Below are positions 25,153-33,121 of a stretch of DNA of 42,346 nucleotides, one piece after another; within the stretch, counting starts at the first letter, position 1; the number at the start of each line of letters is the position of its first letter. Origin of the DNA: Intestinibacillus sp050255995 (GTDB lineage: Bacteria > Bacillota > Clostridia > Oscillospirales > Butyricicoccaceae); NCBI GenBank assembly GCA_050255995.1, contig JBFWIM010000006.1:1-42346 (forward strand), read 5' to 3'. The position numbers and the translations under genes are program-made. The notes under the pieces were generated by a model. The model was not told the origin of the DNA. It was given only the letters and a program-made list of their open reading frames with translations, and did not search any database.

Positions 25153-27851
25153 GCCAGAACTTAGTGAACCTGAATGTGAACCCCTGCAAAATGTGCATGC
25201 CGATGGGCTCGGCGACCGCCTTTTACGGCATTGCAAAATGCATGACCATCCTGCACGGCTCACAGGGCTGCGCGACCTATATCCGCCGCCATATGGCGAC
25301 GCACTACAACGAGCCGGTCGACATCGCCTCGACCTCCCTGACCGAGCAGGGCACCGTGTTCGGCGGCGAAGCCAACCTGATGAAGGGACTCAAAAACATG
25401 GTCGCGCTGTACCAGCCGGAGGTCATCGGCGTCGCCACCACCTGCCTTGCCGAGACGATCGGCGAGGATGTGGAGCGTTATATCGGGCAGTTCCACGCGG
25501 ACAATCCGGAAATCGACGTTAAAATCATCCCGGTTGCCTCCGCGGGCTACGGCGGCACCCAGTACGAGGGCTTTTTCCACGCGCTGCGCGCGATCGTGGA
25601 GCATGTGGATATGGATGATACGCCGAACGGCAAGCTCAATGTGATTACCGGCCCGCTTTCCCCGGCCGATACGCGCGCGGTAAAGTCGCTGCTGGACGGC
25701 ATGGGGCTCGCGTATATCCTGCTGCCCGACCTGTCCGACAACCTCGACGGCGCGCATAATCCGACCTACGACCGCCTGCCGCAGGGCGGCGCCACGCTTG
25801 CGGAAATCGGCCGCATGGCGGGCGCGCGGGCGACCATCGAGCTGACCACCTTTGCCGAGGGGAAGCTCTCGCCCGGAGAGTACCTGCGCGATACCTACGG
25901 CGTGCCGCTCTACCGGCTGAACACCCCGGTCGGCCTGCGCGACACCGACGCGCTGGTCAACCAGCTTAAGGCGCTCGGCGGCGCCGTGTCCGATGCGCTG
26001 CGGAAGGAACGCGGACGCTATCTGGACGCGATGGTCGATTCCCATAAATATAACGCCGAGGGACGCGCCGTTGTCTTCGGCGAGCCGGACTTTGTGTATT
26101 CCATGGCGCGGCTGTGCTGCGAGAACGGCGTGATGCCCGTGCTGTGCGCGACGGGCGCAAAATGCCCGGCGCTTGGCGCGCTGCTGATGCCGGATCTCAA
26201 AAAGGTTGCCGGTCTGCTGCACATCGGGCAGTACGAGGTGCTGGACGACTGCGATTTTGACACCATTGAGGCCCGCGCGCAGGCGCTTGGCGCGAACCTG
26301 ATGATCGGCTCGTCCGACGGCCGCCGCGTCGCGGAGAAGCTGCATCTGCCGCTCGTGCGCTGCGCGTTCCCGTGCCACGACCATGTGGGCGGGCAGCGGG
26401 TGCGCACCGCGCTGTACGACGGCTCGCTTACGCTGCTTGACCGCGTGACCAATGAACTGCTCAGCCGCAAGGAAGGCGCATTCCGCGAGCTGATGTACGA
26501 GAAATACTATGAAGGCGAGGGCAAAGGCATGGAAACGAGGCAAAAGAGCCCGGCCGCCATCCAGACGGCGGAGGAAAAGAAGGCGCTGCTGGAAAAGAAG
26601 ACGCTGGAGCACCCCTGCTACAACGGCTGCGGCGGCCAGTACGCCCGCATGCACCTGCCGGTCGCGCCCGCGTGCAATATCCAGTGCAATTACTGCGTGC
26701 GCAAGTTTGACTGCCCCAACGAAAGCCGCCCGGGCGTGACGACCGAGGTGCTCATGCCTGAGGCGGCGCGCGACAAATATCTCTACGTCAGGGAACGCAT
26801 GCCGAACCTCAAGGTCGTCGGTATTGCGGGGCCCGGCGATTCGCTCGCCGAGTGGGAAAAGACGCGTGAGACGCTCCGCCTGATCCGCGAGGCCGATCCG
26901 GAGGTCACCTTCTGTCTGTCCACGAACGGCCTGCTGCTGCCCATGTGCGCCGACGAGCTCGCGGCCATCGGCGTGTCGCATGTCACGGTAACGCTTAATG
27001 CGGTCGATCCGGCAATCGGCGCGAAGATCTACAAGCACGTCGATTACATGGGCACGCGCTACACGGGCGAGACCGGCGCGGCCATCCTGATGGCAAACCA
27101 GCTCGCGGGCATCAAGCGCGTGTGCGATCTTGGCCTCATCTGTAAGGTGAACATCGTGATGCTGAGGGGCGTCAATGACGGGCACATCCCGGCGGTGGTC
27201 GAAAAGGCCAGAGAGCTTGGCTGCATGATCACTAACATCATGCAGATGATCCCGGTCGCCGGCTCTGCGTTCGAGAATATGGAGCTGACAAACAACAAGG
27301 AGATCATGGAGATGCGGCGGAAGTGCGGCGAGATCATGCCGCAGATGTACCATTGCAAGCAGTGCCGCGCCGACGCGATCGGCACGTTGGGCGACGACCG
27401 TTCGCTCGAATTTCGCGGCTGCTCCTCCTGTCATAGCGGGACGGAGGAGCAGCCGAAAGCCGAAGAGCCCGCGCCGCTGCTGTTTGCCGTAGCGTCCAAG
27501 GGCGGCGTGCTGGTTGACCAGCACTTCGGCCATGTCAACGATTTCTACATTTACGAATACAAAAACGGCGACATCCGCTTCCGGGAACGCCGCACGGTTT
27601 CCAAGTACTGCGATGGCGGCAGCTGCGACGGCATGGGCGGCGGCAAGCGCGACAGGGATCAGGCGGAGCGCATGAACGACATTCTGAAAGCGGTATCCGA
27701 TTGCGCCGCCGTGGTATGTATGCGCATCGGCGACAAGCCCCGCCAGAAGCTGGCGGAAAAGGGTATCCTGCTTATGACGACCTACGACCGTATTGAAGAC
27801 GCGGTGCGGCAGGCGGTAGAACAGTACAAAAGCGAATCGAAAGGAGCATAA
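25149..27851 (+). CDS. nifN-B: NifN-NifB fusion with C-terminal NifX-like domain
   Basis: A 900-residue fusion. Residues 1 to about 455 are NifN (CKMCMPMGSATAF, HGSQGCATYIRRH, STSLTEQGTVFGG). Residues about 485-760 are NifB, with the entry motif HPCYNGCGG (488 on), the radical SAM cysteines CNIQCNYC (509, 513, 516) and late cysteines in CKQCRADAIG and GCSSC. NifB builds the Fe8S9C core (NifB-co) using SAM. Residues about 777-890 are a dinitrogenase cofactor-binding NifX/NafY-type domain (VLVDQHFGHVNDFYIY). A NifN-B fusion is known in C. pasteurianum. Joining NifB to NifN should pass NifB-co directly to the NifEN scaffold. Confidence 0.97.
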   Translation: MSQNLVNLNVNPCKMCMPMGSATAFYGIAKCMTILHGSQGCATYIRRHMATHYNEPVDIASTSLTEQGTVFGGEANLMKGLKNMVALYQPEVIGVATTCLAETIGEDVERYIGQFHADNPEIDVKIIPVASAGYGGTQYEGFFHALRAIVEHVDMDDTPNGKLNVITGPLSPADTRAVKSLLDGMGLAYILLPDLSDNLDGAHNPTYDRLPQGGATLAEIGRMAGARATIELTTFAEGKLSPGEYLRDTYGVPLYRLNTPVGLRDTDALVNQLKALGGAVSDALRKERGRYLDAMVDSHKYNAEGRAVVFGEPDFVYSMARLCCENGVMPVLCATGAKCPALGALLMPDLKKVAGLLHIGQYEVLDDCDFDTIEARAQALGANLMIGSSDGRRVAEKLHLPLVRCAFPCHDHVGGQRVRTALYDGSLTLLDRVTNELLSRKEGAFRELMYEKYYEGEGKGMETRQKSPAAIQTAEEKKALLEKKTLEHPCYNGCGGQYARMHLPVAPACNIQCNYCVRKFDCPNESRPGVTTEVLMPEAARDKYLYVRERMPNLKVVGIAGPGDSLAEWEKTRETLRLIREADPEVTFCLSTNGLLLPMCADELAAIGVSHVTVTLNAVDPAIGAKIYKHVDYMGTRYTGETGAAILMANQLAGIKRVCDLGLICKVNIVMLRGVNDGHIPAVVEKARELGCMITNIMQMIPVAGSAFENMELTNNKEIMEMRRKCGEIMPQMYHCKQCRADAIGTLGDDRSLEFRGCSSCHSGTEEQPKAEEPAPLLFAVASKGGVLVDQHFGHVNDFYIYEYKNGDIRFRERRTVSKYCDGGSCDGMGGGKRDRDQAERMNDILKAVSDCAAVVCMRIGDKPRQKLAEKGILLMTTYDRIEDAVRQAVEQYKSESKGA

Positions 27852-27852
27852 T

Positions 27853-28161
27853 ATGGTAGTTCCAAAGTATCATGTGTTCATGTGCACAAGCTGCACGCTG
27901 AACGGCCAGCAGCGGGGGTTCTGCGCCAAGTCGGGCGCGGTCGACCTTGTGCAGAAGCTGATGATGGAGATCGAGGACCGCGACCTCTCCGCCGACGTGA
28001 TGGTCAACAATACGGGCTGCTTCGGCATTTGTGAAAAGGGCCCGGTTATGGTTGTTTATCCCGAGGGCGTATGGTACGGCAACCTCAGCGAGGACGACAT
28101 CGAAACCATCTGCGAGGAGCATTTCGAAGGCGGCACGCCCGCAGAGTCGCTCCGCATTTAA
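27853..28161 (+). CDS. Thioredoxin-fold [2Fe-2S] ferredoxin, C. pasteurianum type
   Basis: A 102-residue protein very close in pattern and length to the 102-residue [2Fe-2S] ferredoxin of C. pasteurianum. The cluster cysteines align as Cys11, Cys56 and Cys60, with Cys24 in the mobile loop (Cys14 is extra here), and 'VMVNNTGCFGIC' plus 'VVYPEGVWYGN' are shared. The C. pasteurianum protein has been reported to interact specifically with the nitrogenase MoFe protein. The ATG lies 1 base after the nifN-B stop, so it belongs to the nif operon. It may be an electron carrier or a redox/assembly partner of NifDK. Confidence 0.95.
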   Translation: MVVPKYHVFMCTSCTLNGQQRGFCAKSGAVDLVQKLMMEIEDRDLSADVMVNNTGCFGICEKGPVMVVYPEGVWYGNLSEDDIETICEEHFEGGTPAESLRI

Positions 28162-28196
28162 ATTTGCCCGTTCTTCTTTTCAAATTTCTTCATTCA

Positions 28197-28238
28197 GGCT
28201 GTCAGGGACAGCGCCGGATAGGTGCTGTCCCCACAGCC
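28197..28238 (+). other. Strong hairpin before nifV(omega)
   Basis: GGGACAGCGCC (28205-28215) pairs with GGTGCTGTCCC (28221-28231) around GGATA, and GGCTGT (28197-28202) with ACAGCC (28233-28238) extends it. No T-run follows. It fills most of the 97-base space between the ferredoxin and nifV genes and ends about 20 bases before the nifV start. Confidence 0.6.
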
Positions 28239-28258
28239 GTATGCAGGGGGAGTTCTAT

Positions 28259-29215
28259 ATGATCCGTCTGACCGATCTGACGCTGCGCTTCGTTGATGTT
28301 TCGGCGGTTTCCGACGAAGCGCTGCGCGAGTTTTACACGCTGCTTTTTGTGATCGGCGCTGATCTGGTCGAGATCGGCCCGGCTGCAGCGCAGCGCCTGG
28401 GGGGTGTGCTTGACCGCGCGCGCACCGTGCTGCATATCAGCCATCCGGAGGAAGCCATACCCGGCTTTGTGCGGTATTCCTGCCGCGCGGGCGATATGCC
28501 CACACCCCTGCCGCTGTTGCAGGAAATCCGCGTCAACGACGTCCGCGAAATCACCCTGCTTTCCCGTTACGAGGATTTGGCGGGCGTGCGTATCGTCGGA
28601 CTGGACGATCTGATGCTGCAGGATTTTAACCGCGTTTTCGCACGGCTGCGGCGGGAGCTGTCCGGCGCGGTGGAGTTCTGCCCGACCAATGCCTGCGGCT
28701 GCGCGTCCGCGCTGCTGACCGAGTGGCTGCTGGAGGACGGCGGCAACGGTGCAGGCGCGTTCGCGGGGGCGGGGGGCTTTGCGCCGCTGGAGGAAACGCT
28801 GCTCGCGCTGGAGCTCACGCAAAAGTACCGCAAACGCAGCGATCTGACCGTGTTGCCGCGCCTGGCCGCGCTGTATGAACAAATTACGGGCGTTCGGATA
28901 CCCGCGCACAAGCCGGTGCTGGGCGCGGATATTTTCGCGGTGGAATCGGGCGTACATGTGGACGGCGTGCTCAAAAACGCCGCGAACTACGAGCCGTATC
29001 CGCCCGAGACCGTGGGTGCGCGGCGGCGTATTATTGTCGGCAAGCAATCGGGACGCGGCAGCCTGCAATATGTGCTGACCGAGCTGGGGTGCATCCCTGT
29101 CCCTGAGCGGCTGGATGCGCTGCTGCACGCGGTGCGGCTTGCATCCTCGCGGCTGCGCCGTGCACTGACCGATGACGAGCTGCTGGCGCTCGCCCGGCGG
29201 GAGGGCGCGGTATGA
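28259..29215 (+). CDS. nifV(omega): Homocitrate synthase, omega subunit
   Basis: A 318-residue protein matching the C-terminal half of NifV-type homocitrate synthases: 'KPVLGADIFAVESGVHVDGVLKNAANYEPYPPETVG' and 'GKQSGRGSLQYVL', with an upstream part that is a diverged copy of the barrel (LTDLTLRFVDVSAVSDEAL) lacking the catalytic motifs. In C. pasteurianum NifV is likewise divided into omega and alpha proteins, omega first. Both are needed to condense acetyl-CoA with 2-oxoglutarate to homocitrate, the organic ligand of FeMo-co. The ATG at 28259 is chosen for the AGGGGGAG upstream. Overlap with the alpha gene is ATGA. Confidence 0.93.
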   Translation: MIRLTDLTLRFVDVSAVSDEALREFYTLLFVIGADLVEIGPAAAQRLGGVLDRARTVLHISHPEEAIPGFVRYSCRAGDMPTPLPLLQEIRVNDVREITLLSRYEDLAGVRIVGLDDLMLQDFNRVFARLRRELSGAVEFCPTNACGCASALLTEWLLEDGGNGAGAFAGAGGFAPLEETLLALELTQKYRKRSDLTVLPRLAALYEQITGVRIPAHKPVLGADIFAVESGVHVDGVLKNAANYEPYPPETVGARRRIIVGKQSGRGSLQYVLTELGCIPVPERLDALLHAVRLASSRLRRALTDDELLALARREGAV

Positions 29216-30045
29216 TCAAACGGGAGCTTTATCTGACCGATACCACGCTGCGCGACGGCGAGCAGCGCCCCGGGCTGGTGCTTGACGACGAACAGAAGTG
29301 CCGCCTTGCGCTGCTGCTCGACCGGGCGGGGGTGCGGCAGATCGACGCGGGCATTCCCGCCATGGGGCCGGAGGAACAGCGCGTCATCACCCGCATCCTG
29401 GAGAACCGCGTCCGGGCGGAGATTTCGGTCTGGAACCGTATGGACGAAAGGGACATCCGCATGGCCATGGAATGTGCGCCTGACATCATCCATATTTCCG
29501 CCCCGGCCTCTTATGTGCATATCTACTCCAAGCTGAAAAAGAATAAAAACTGGCTGGTCACCAACTTGATGCGCTGCGTTTCGCTCGCGCGAGACAAAGG
29601 GTTCGCCGTAACCGTCGGGTTCGAGGACGCATCACGCGCGGACATGACCTTTCTGACCGGCCTTTCGCGCCGGCTTGCGGAGCTTGGCGTTTCCCGCGTG
29701 CAGTTTTCCGACACGGTGGGGGTGCTTACGCCCGGGCGCACCTTTGACTGCGTCTCCGAATTGCTTCGCGTCGGCGGCCTGCCGGTCAGCTTTCATGGCC
29801 ATAACGACCTGGGTTTCGCGGTCGCCAACGCCATTGCGGCCGCGCGCGCCGGCGCCGAAGCGGTCGAGACCACGCTGTTCGGACTGGGAGAACGCGCGGG
29901 CAACTGTGACATGACAGCCTTTATTCGCGCCGCATCCACGGCCTTCGCAATGCGGCCGGCCATACATGACTGTTCGGTCATTGAGAAACAGGCGCATGTG
30001 ATTCTGCTTGGATTGGGACAAAGCGCACAAAACGGTCAGGGTTAA
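29212..30045 (+). CDS. nifV(alpha): Homocitrate synthase, alpha subunit
   Basis: A 277-residue TIM-barrel protein with the catalytic half of homocitrate/isopropylmalate synthase: the metal and substrate motif LTDTTLRDGEQRPG at the N-terminus, 'FEDASRADMTFL', 'VQFSDTVGVLTPG' and the metal-binding His pair in SFHGHNDLGFAVANA, with 'GLGERAGNCD' near the end. It lacks the C-terminal communication domain, which the omega gene supplies. It starts inside the omega stop (ATGA). It is the last gene of the nif run before the mop promoter, and no separate terminator follows it. Confidence 0.94.
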   Translation: MIKRELYLTDTTLRDGEQRPGLVLDDEQKCRLALLLDRAGVRQIDAGIPAMGPEEQRVITRILENRVRAEISVWNRMDERDIRMAMECAPDIIHISAPASYVHIYSKLKKNKNWLVTNLMRCVSLARDKGFAVTVGFEDASRADMTFLTGLSRRLAELGVSRVQFSDTVGVLTPGRTFDCVSELLRVGGLPVSFHGHNDLGFAVANAIAAARAGAEAVETTLFGLGERAGNCDMTAFIRAASTAFAMRPAIHDCSVIEKQAHVILLGLGQSAQNGQG

Positions 30046-30108
30046 ATTAAACAAAAACTACAATAAGTCCAACAAAATAGAAAAAGGCGGCATACCGGGA
30101 AAAAAGAA

Positions 30109-30227
30109 TTGACAAAAGTTTTTTGACGTATTACCATAAATGCATAAATTGAGATTTGGCGAACAGGAATTGGTGACAACGGCGTTGCTTCGGTAAGGAA
30201 GCGGCGCCGTTTATTTTATTATTTTTT
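30109..30227 (+). promoter_or_regulatory. mop-modABC promoter with terminator-like leader hairpin
   Basis: TTGACA (30109-30114), a 17-base spacer and TACCAT (30132-30137) form a promoter. ACGGCGTTGCTTC (30179-30191) pairs with GAAGCGGCGCCGT (30198-30210), 13 bp with two G-U and a six-base loop, followed by a T-rich tract to 30227. The mop ribosome binding site AGGAGG comes directly after the T-tract. The hairpin could terminate nif read-through, attenuate mop expression, or both. A Moco riboswitch was not recognised, and the space before the hairpin (about 35 bases) seems too short for one. Confidence 0.65.
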
Positions 30228-30240
30228 AGGAGGTCATGGT

Positions 30241-30450
30241 ATGAAACTGAGTGCAAGAAACCAGATCAGGGGTACCATCACAGGGATTCAGGAAGGCGCG
30301 GTCAACGCGATCGTGTCCATCGACATCGGCGGCGGCAACACAATGTCCGCAACCATTTCTCTGGCGTCGGTTGAAGAGCTGGCGCTCGGGGTCGGCAAGG
30401 AGGTATACGCGGTCGTCAAGGCGACCAATGTGATGATCGGCGTTGATTGA
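30241..30450 (+). CDS. mop: Molybdenum-pterin/molybdate binding protein (Mop, molbindin)
   Basis: A 69-residue single Mop/TOBE domain: KLSARNQIRGTITGIQEGAVNA, then 'VSIDIGGGNTMSATIS' and 'LGVGKEVYAVVKATNVMIGVD'. Such proteins form hexamers that store or buffer molybdate. C. pasteurianum also has small Mop proteins. It lies 35 bases ahead of modA under a shared promoter, so storage and uptake of molybdate are made together next to the nif genes that need it. Start is ATG with a perfect AGGAGG 7 bases upstream. Confidence 0.95.
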   Translation: MKLSARNQIRGTITGIQEGAVNAIVSIDIGGGNTMSATISLASVEELALGVGKEVYAVVKATNVMIGVD

Positions 30451-30484
30451 CGCCGGATACGCAACGAAAACTAGGAGGGAAATG

Positions 30485-31375
30485 ATGAAACGATTCCACC
30501 GTTTGGCCGCTCTCGGCCTGTCTGTCGCCATGCTGTGCTCGCTGCTTGCGGGTTGCGGGCAGTCCGCGGCAAAGGACGACGCTTCTGCCGCGGCAGATAC
30601 CGCCACGCAGGGCAGCGCGTCTGCCACGCAGACTGACGCCGCGCCGGTTGAACTGACCGTGTTCGCCGCCGCATCCATGACGGAAACACTAAGCGAGATT
30701 GCCGAAATGTACAAGGAGGTTGCGCCGAACGTAACGCTGGTCTACAACTTCGATTCTTCCGGCACGCTCAAGACGCAGATTCAGGAGGGCGCAGACTGCG
30801 ACGTGTTCATTTCTGCGGGTCAGAAGCAGATGGATCAGCTTGATAGTACGGCGGACAAGGCGGTGAACACCGAGGGTCTGGATTTTGTAGAGGATACGAC
30901 CCGCCGCAACATTCTGGAAAACAAGGTGACGCTGGTTGTGCCGGAAGGCAATCCGGCCGGGATTAAGTCCTTCCAGGATCTCATGACGGACAAGCTGAAG
31001 CTGCTTGCCATCGGCAATTCCGACGTGCCGGTCGGCCAGTACACGCTGGACATCCTCACGTACCTCGGCACGAGCGCGGAGGAGCTGGCGGCTGCGGGCA
31101 AGGTCACCTACGGCTCCAACGTCAAGGAGGTCACGACGCAGGTGACCGAAGCGGCGGCCGACGCGGGCGTCGTTTACGCGACCGACGCCTATTCCGCCGG
31201 GTTGACTGTTGTGGACACCGCGACCAAGGATATGTGCAAGCAGGTCATCTATCCGGCGGCTGCGCTCAAAACGGCGGCGCATCCGGAGGAGGCGGGGGCG
31301 TTCCTCGACTATCTCGGCACGGAGGATGCCGCCAAGGTGTTCGAAAAGGTTGGCTTTACGGTAATTCAGGAGTAA
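30485..31375 (+). CDS. modA: Molybdate ABC transporter substrate-binding lipoprotein
   Basis: A 296-residue lipoprotein with lipobox LLAGC (lipidated Cys24), a Ser/Ala/Thr-rich linker to about residue 55, then the ModA domain. ModA marks include 'LTVFAAASMTETLSEIAE', 'YNFDSSGTLKTQIQEGADCDVFISAG', 'ATD.Y' and 'YPAAALKTAAHPEEAGAFLDYL'. It captures molybdate (or tungstate) outside the membrane. Two adjacent ATG codons exist; the one at 30485 has the better distance from AGGAGG. It ends 2 bases before the assembly gap that hides the start of modB. Confidence 0.95.
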   Translation: MKRFHRLAALGLSVAMLCSLLAGCGQSAAKDDASAAADTATQGSASATQTDAAPVELTVFAAASMTETLSEIAEMYKEVAPNVTLVYNFDSSGTLKTQIQEGADCDVFISAGQKQMDQLDSTADKAVNTEGLDFVEDTTRRNILENKVTLVVPEGNPAGIKSFQDLMTDKLKLLAIGNSDVPVGQYTLDILTYLGTSAEELAAAGKVTYGSNVKEVTTQVTEAAADAGVVYATDAYSAGLTVVDTATKDMCKQVIYPAAALKTAAHPEEAGAFLDYLGTEDAAKVFEKVGFTVIQE

Positions 31376-31377
31376 CC

Positions 31378-31477
31378 NNNNNNNNNNNNNNNNNNNNNNN
31401 NNNNNNNNNNNNNNNNNNNNNNNNNNNNNNNNNNNNNNNNNNNNNNNNNNNNNNNNNNNNNNNNNNNNNNNNNNNNN
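31378..31477. other. Assembly gap (100 N) covering the start of modB
   Basis: Exactly 100 N. The right flank is already about 100 residues into ModB, so the true gap is probably near 300 bases or more. Confidence 0.97.
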
Positions 31478-31861
31478 CTGATGTACCGCACCGCGCGCGG
31501 CGCGTTTGAGGCGTTTGACCGCAACCTGATTTATGCAGGGCAGACGCTCGGCCTGTCAAACACGCGGATATTCTGGCGCATCGTCATGCCCGGCTGCCGG
31601 CAGGGCATCCTTGCGGGCATTGTGCTGGCTTTCGCACGCGGATTGGGGGAGTACGGCGCGACCAGCATGGTCTCGGGCTACACGCCCGGACGTACGGCGA
31701 CCATTTCCACAACGGTTTATCAGCTCTGGCGCGAAAACAACGATGCGATGGCCTACCGCTGGGTGTTTGTAAACCTTGCGATTTCGTTTGTCGTCCTGCT
31801 GACGGTTAATTTGATGGAAAGGCGCGCCAGACAGGAAAAAGCCGTACCGGGCGGTGTGTAA
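31478..31861 (+). CDS. modB: Molybdate ABC transporter permease (5' part lost in gap)
   Basis: The last 127 residues of a ModB permease. The EAA-type loop that docks with the ATPase is seen as YAGQTLGLSNTRIFWRIVMPGCRQGILAG, followed by 'ARGLGEYGATSMVSGYTPGRT' typical of ModB/CysT. A final transmembrane helix (WVFVNLAISFVVLLTVNL) comes before the basic tail. Typical ModB is about 225 residues, so about 100 N-terminal residues are missing. It sits between modA and modC. The true start lies in the N run. Confidence 0.93.
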   Translation: MMYRTARGAFEAFDRNLIYAGQTLGLSNTRIFWRIVMPGCRQGILAGIVLAFARGLGEYGATSMVSGYTPGRTATISTTVYQLWRENNDAMAYRWVFVNLAISFVVLLTVNLMERRARQEKAVPGGV

Positions 31862-31874
31862 AGGAGGTGTTCCG

Positions 31875-32912
31875 GTGTCTTTGCAGGTCGATATCCGAAA
31901 AACGCTCGGGCGGTTTACTCTGGACGTTCATCTGGAGGCGGGGGACGAGCCGGTCGCGCTGCTGGGAGCGTCCGGCTCGGGCAAATCCATGACGCTCAAA
32001 TGCATCGCGGGCATCGAGCGTCCGGATGAGGGCAGGATCGTCCTTGACGGCATAACGCTGTTTGACAGCGCGCGGAAGATTGCTCTGCCGCCGCAAAAGC
32101 GCCGGGTCGGCCTGCTGTTTCAGAGCTACGCGCTGTTCCCGAATATGACGGTGGCGCAGAATGTCCGCGCCGGGCTCGGCGCGTCCCTGAAAAAGGACGA
32201 GCGGCGGGAACGGGTGCAGACGCTGCTGGATGCTTTTTACCTCAATGGATTGGAAAACCGCCTGCCGTCGCAGCTTTCGGGCGGACAGCAGCAGCGGGTC
32301 GCACTCGCGCGCATTCTGCTCTCGGAGCCGCGTATCCTGATGCTGGACGAGCCGTTTTCCGCACTGGACAGCTATCTGCGCTGGCAGCTGGAGCAGACGA
32401 TGGCCGACGTGATCTCGTCGTTCGGGGGGACGACGCTGCTGGTTTCGCACAACCGCGACGAAGCATACCATCTCTGCGACAAAATCGCGGTGATCGCGGG
32501 TGGGCGGGTGGATGCCTTCGGTACGCGCGACGCGCTGTTCCGCGCGCCGCAGACACGGCAGGCCGCGCTGCTGACCGGCTGTAAAAACATCTCGTCCGCG
32601 CGGAGCGAGGGGGAGGACGCGGTGTTCGCGCCGGGCTGGAACCTGACGCTTGCCATCGGCTGCCGCCTGACGGAGCCTGTGCAGGCGGTGGGCATCCGTG
32701 CGCATTATTTCGGACTGGGGGAGGGGCCGAACGCGTTTGACTGCACGGTGGAGCGGGTCATCGAAAGCCCGTTTTCCATGGTATTTATGGTGTGGCCGGA
32801 CGGCGCGTCCGAACAGATCCGCTGGGAGACTGAGGATAAGACGCTCGAAATCGCCAGGGGCAATCGTATCCGCCTGCATATCGCGCCGGAAAAGGTGCTG
32901 TGTTTACGGTAG
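31875..32912 (+). CDS. modC: Molybdate ABC transporter ATP-binding protein
   Basis: A 345-residue ATPase: Walker A (GASGSGKSMT), Q-loop (LLFQSYALFPNMTV), signature LSGGQQQR, Walker B (ILMLDEPFSALD) and switch His (LLVSHNRDEA). After about residue 235 comes a regulatory TOBE-like region, in keeping with ModC. It energises ModB for molybdate import. Start is GTG at 31875, supported by AAAGGAGGTG 5 bases upstream; an earlier in-frame GTG overlaps modB and has no ribosome binding site. A hairpin terminator follows the gene. Confidence 0.93.
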   Translation: MSLQVDIRKTLGRFTLDVHLEAGDEPVALLGASGSGKSMTLKCIAGIERPDEGRIVLDGITLFDSARKIALPPQKRRVGLLFQSYALFPNMTVAQNVRAGLGASLKKDERRERVQTLLDAFYLNGLENRLPSQLSGGQQQRVALARILLSEPRILMLDEPFSALDSYLRWQLEQTMADVISSFGGTTLLVSHNRDEAYHLCDKIAVIAGGRVDAFGTRDALFRAPQTRQAALLTGCKNISSARSEGEDAVFAPGWNLTLAIGCRLTEPVQAVGIRAHYFGLGEGPNAFDCTVERVIESPFSMVFMVWPDGASEQIRWETEDKTLEIARGNRIRLHIAPEKVLCLR

Positions 32913-32948
32913 GCGTATAAGCTGAATTTATAAAAAAGGGAACTTGTC

Positions 32949-32999
32949 TCCGCACCGGGAAATGTTATTCGTATTTGACATGCACCGGTGCGGATTTTT
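32949..32999 (+). terminator. Terminator of the mop-mod operon
   Basis: TCCGCACCGG (32949-32958) pairs perfectly with CCGGTGCGGA (32985-32994) across a long 26-base loop, then TTTTT. Confidence 0.75.
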
Positions 33000-33051
33000 G
33001 CTGTGCTGCCGCCGCGAAATTGGGCGTTTTATGACGGCGCGGAAAAAAGAC

Positions 33052-33080
33052 TTGCAGTCGGCCGATGAAACGTTTATTCT
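33052..33080 (+). promoter_or_regulatory. Promoter of the alcohol dehydrogenase gene
   Basis: TTGCAG (33052-33057), a 17-base spacer and TATTCT (33075-33080), 41 bases before the GTG start. Confidence 0.6.
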
Positions 33081-33121
33081 TATGGTATGAGCAACCAAAA
33101 ATCTCTTCGGGAGGAAAGTTC

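Noticed and set aside
25260..27533. Very long minus-strand frame opposite nifN-B (757 codons)
   Set aside because: A shadow of high-GC coding sequence; the plus strand encodes clear NifN and NifB motifs.
19821..27851. Vanadium or iron-only nitrogenase
   Set aside because: No delta subunit gene (vnfG/anfG) follows nifD; NifD and NifK have the clostridial Mo-type insertion and short N-terminus; nifE, nifN, nifV and a molybdate transporter are present. The AnfO-like gene is the only hint of the alternative.
30109..30240. Moco or tungsten-cofactor riboswitch before mop
   Set aside because: Only about 35 bases lie between the predicted start and the hairpin, too little for the known structure, and no core was recognised.
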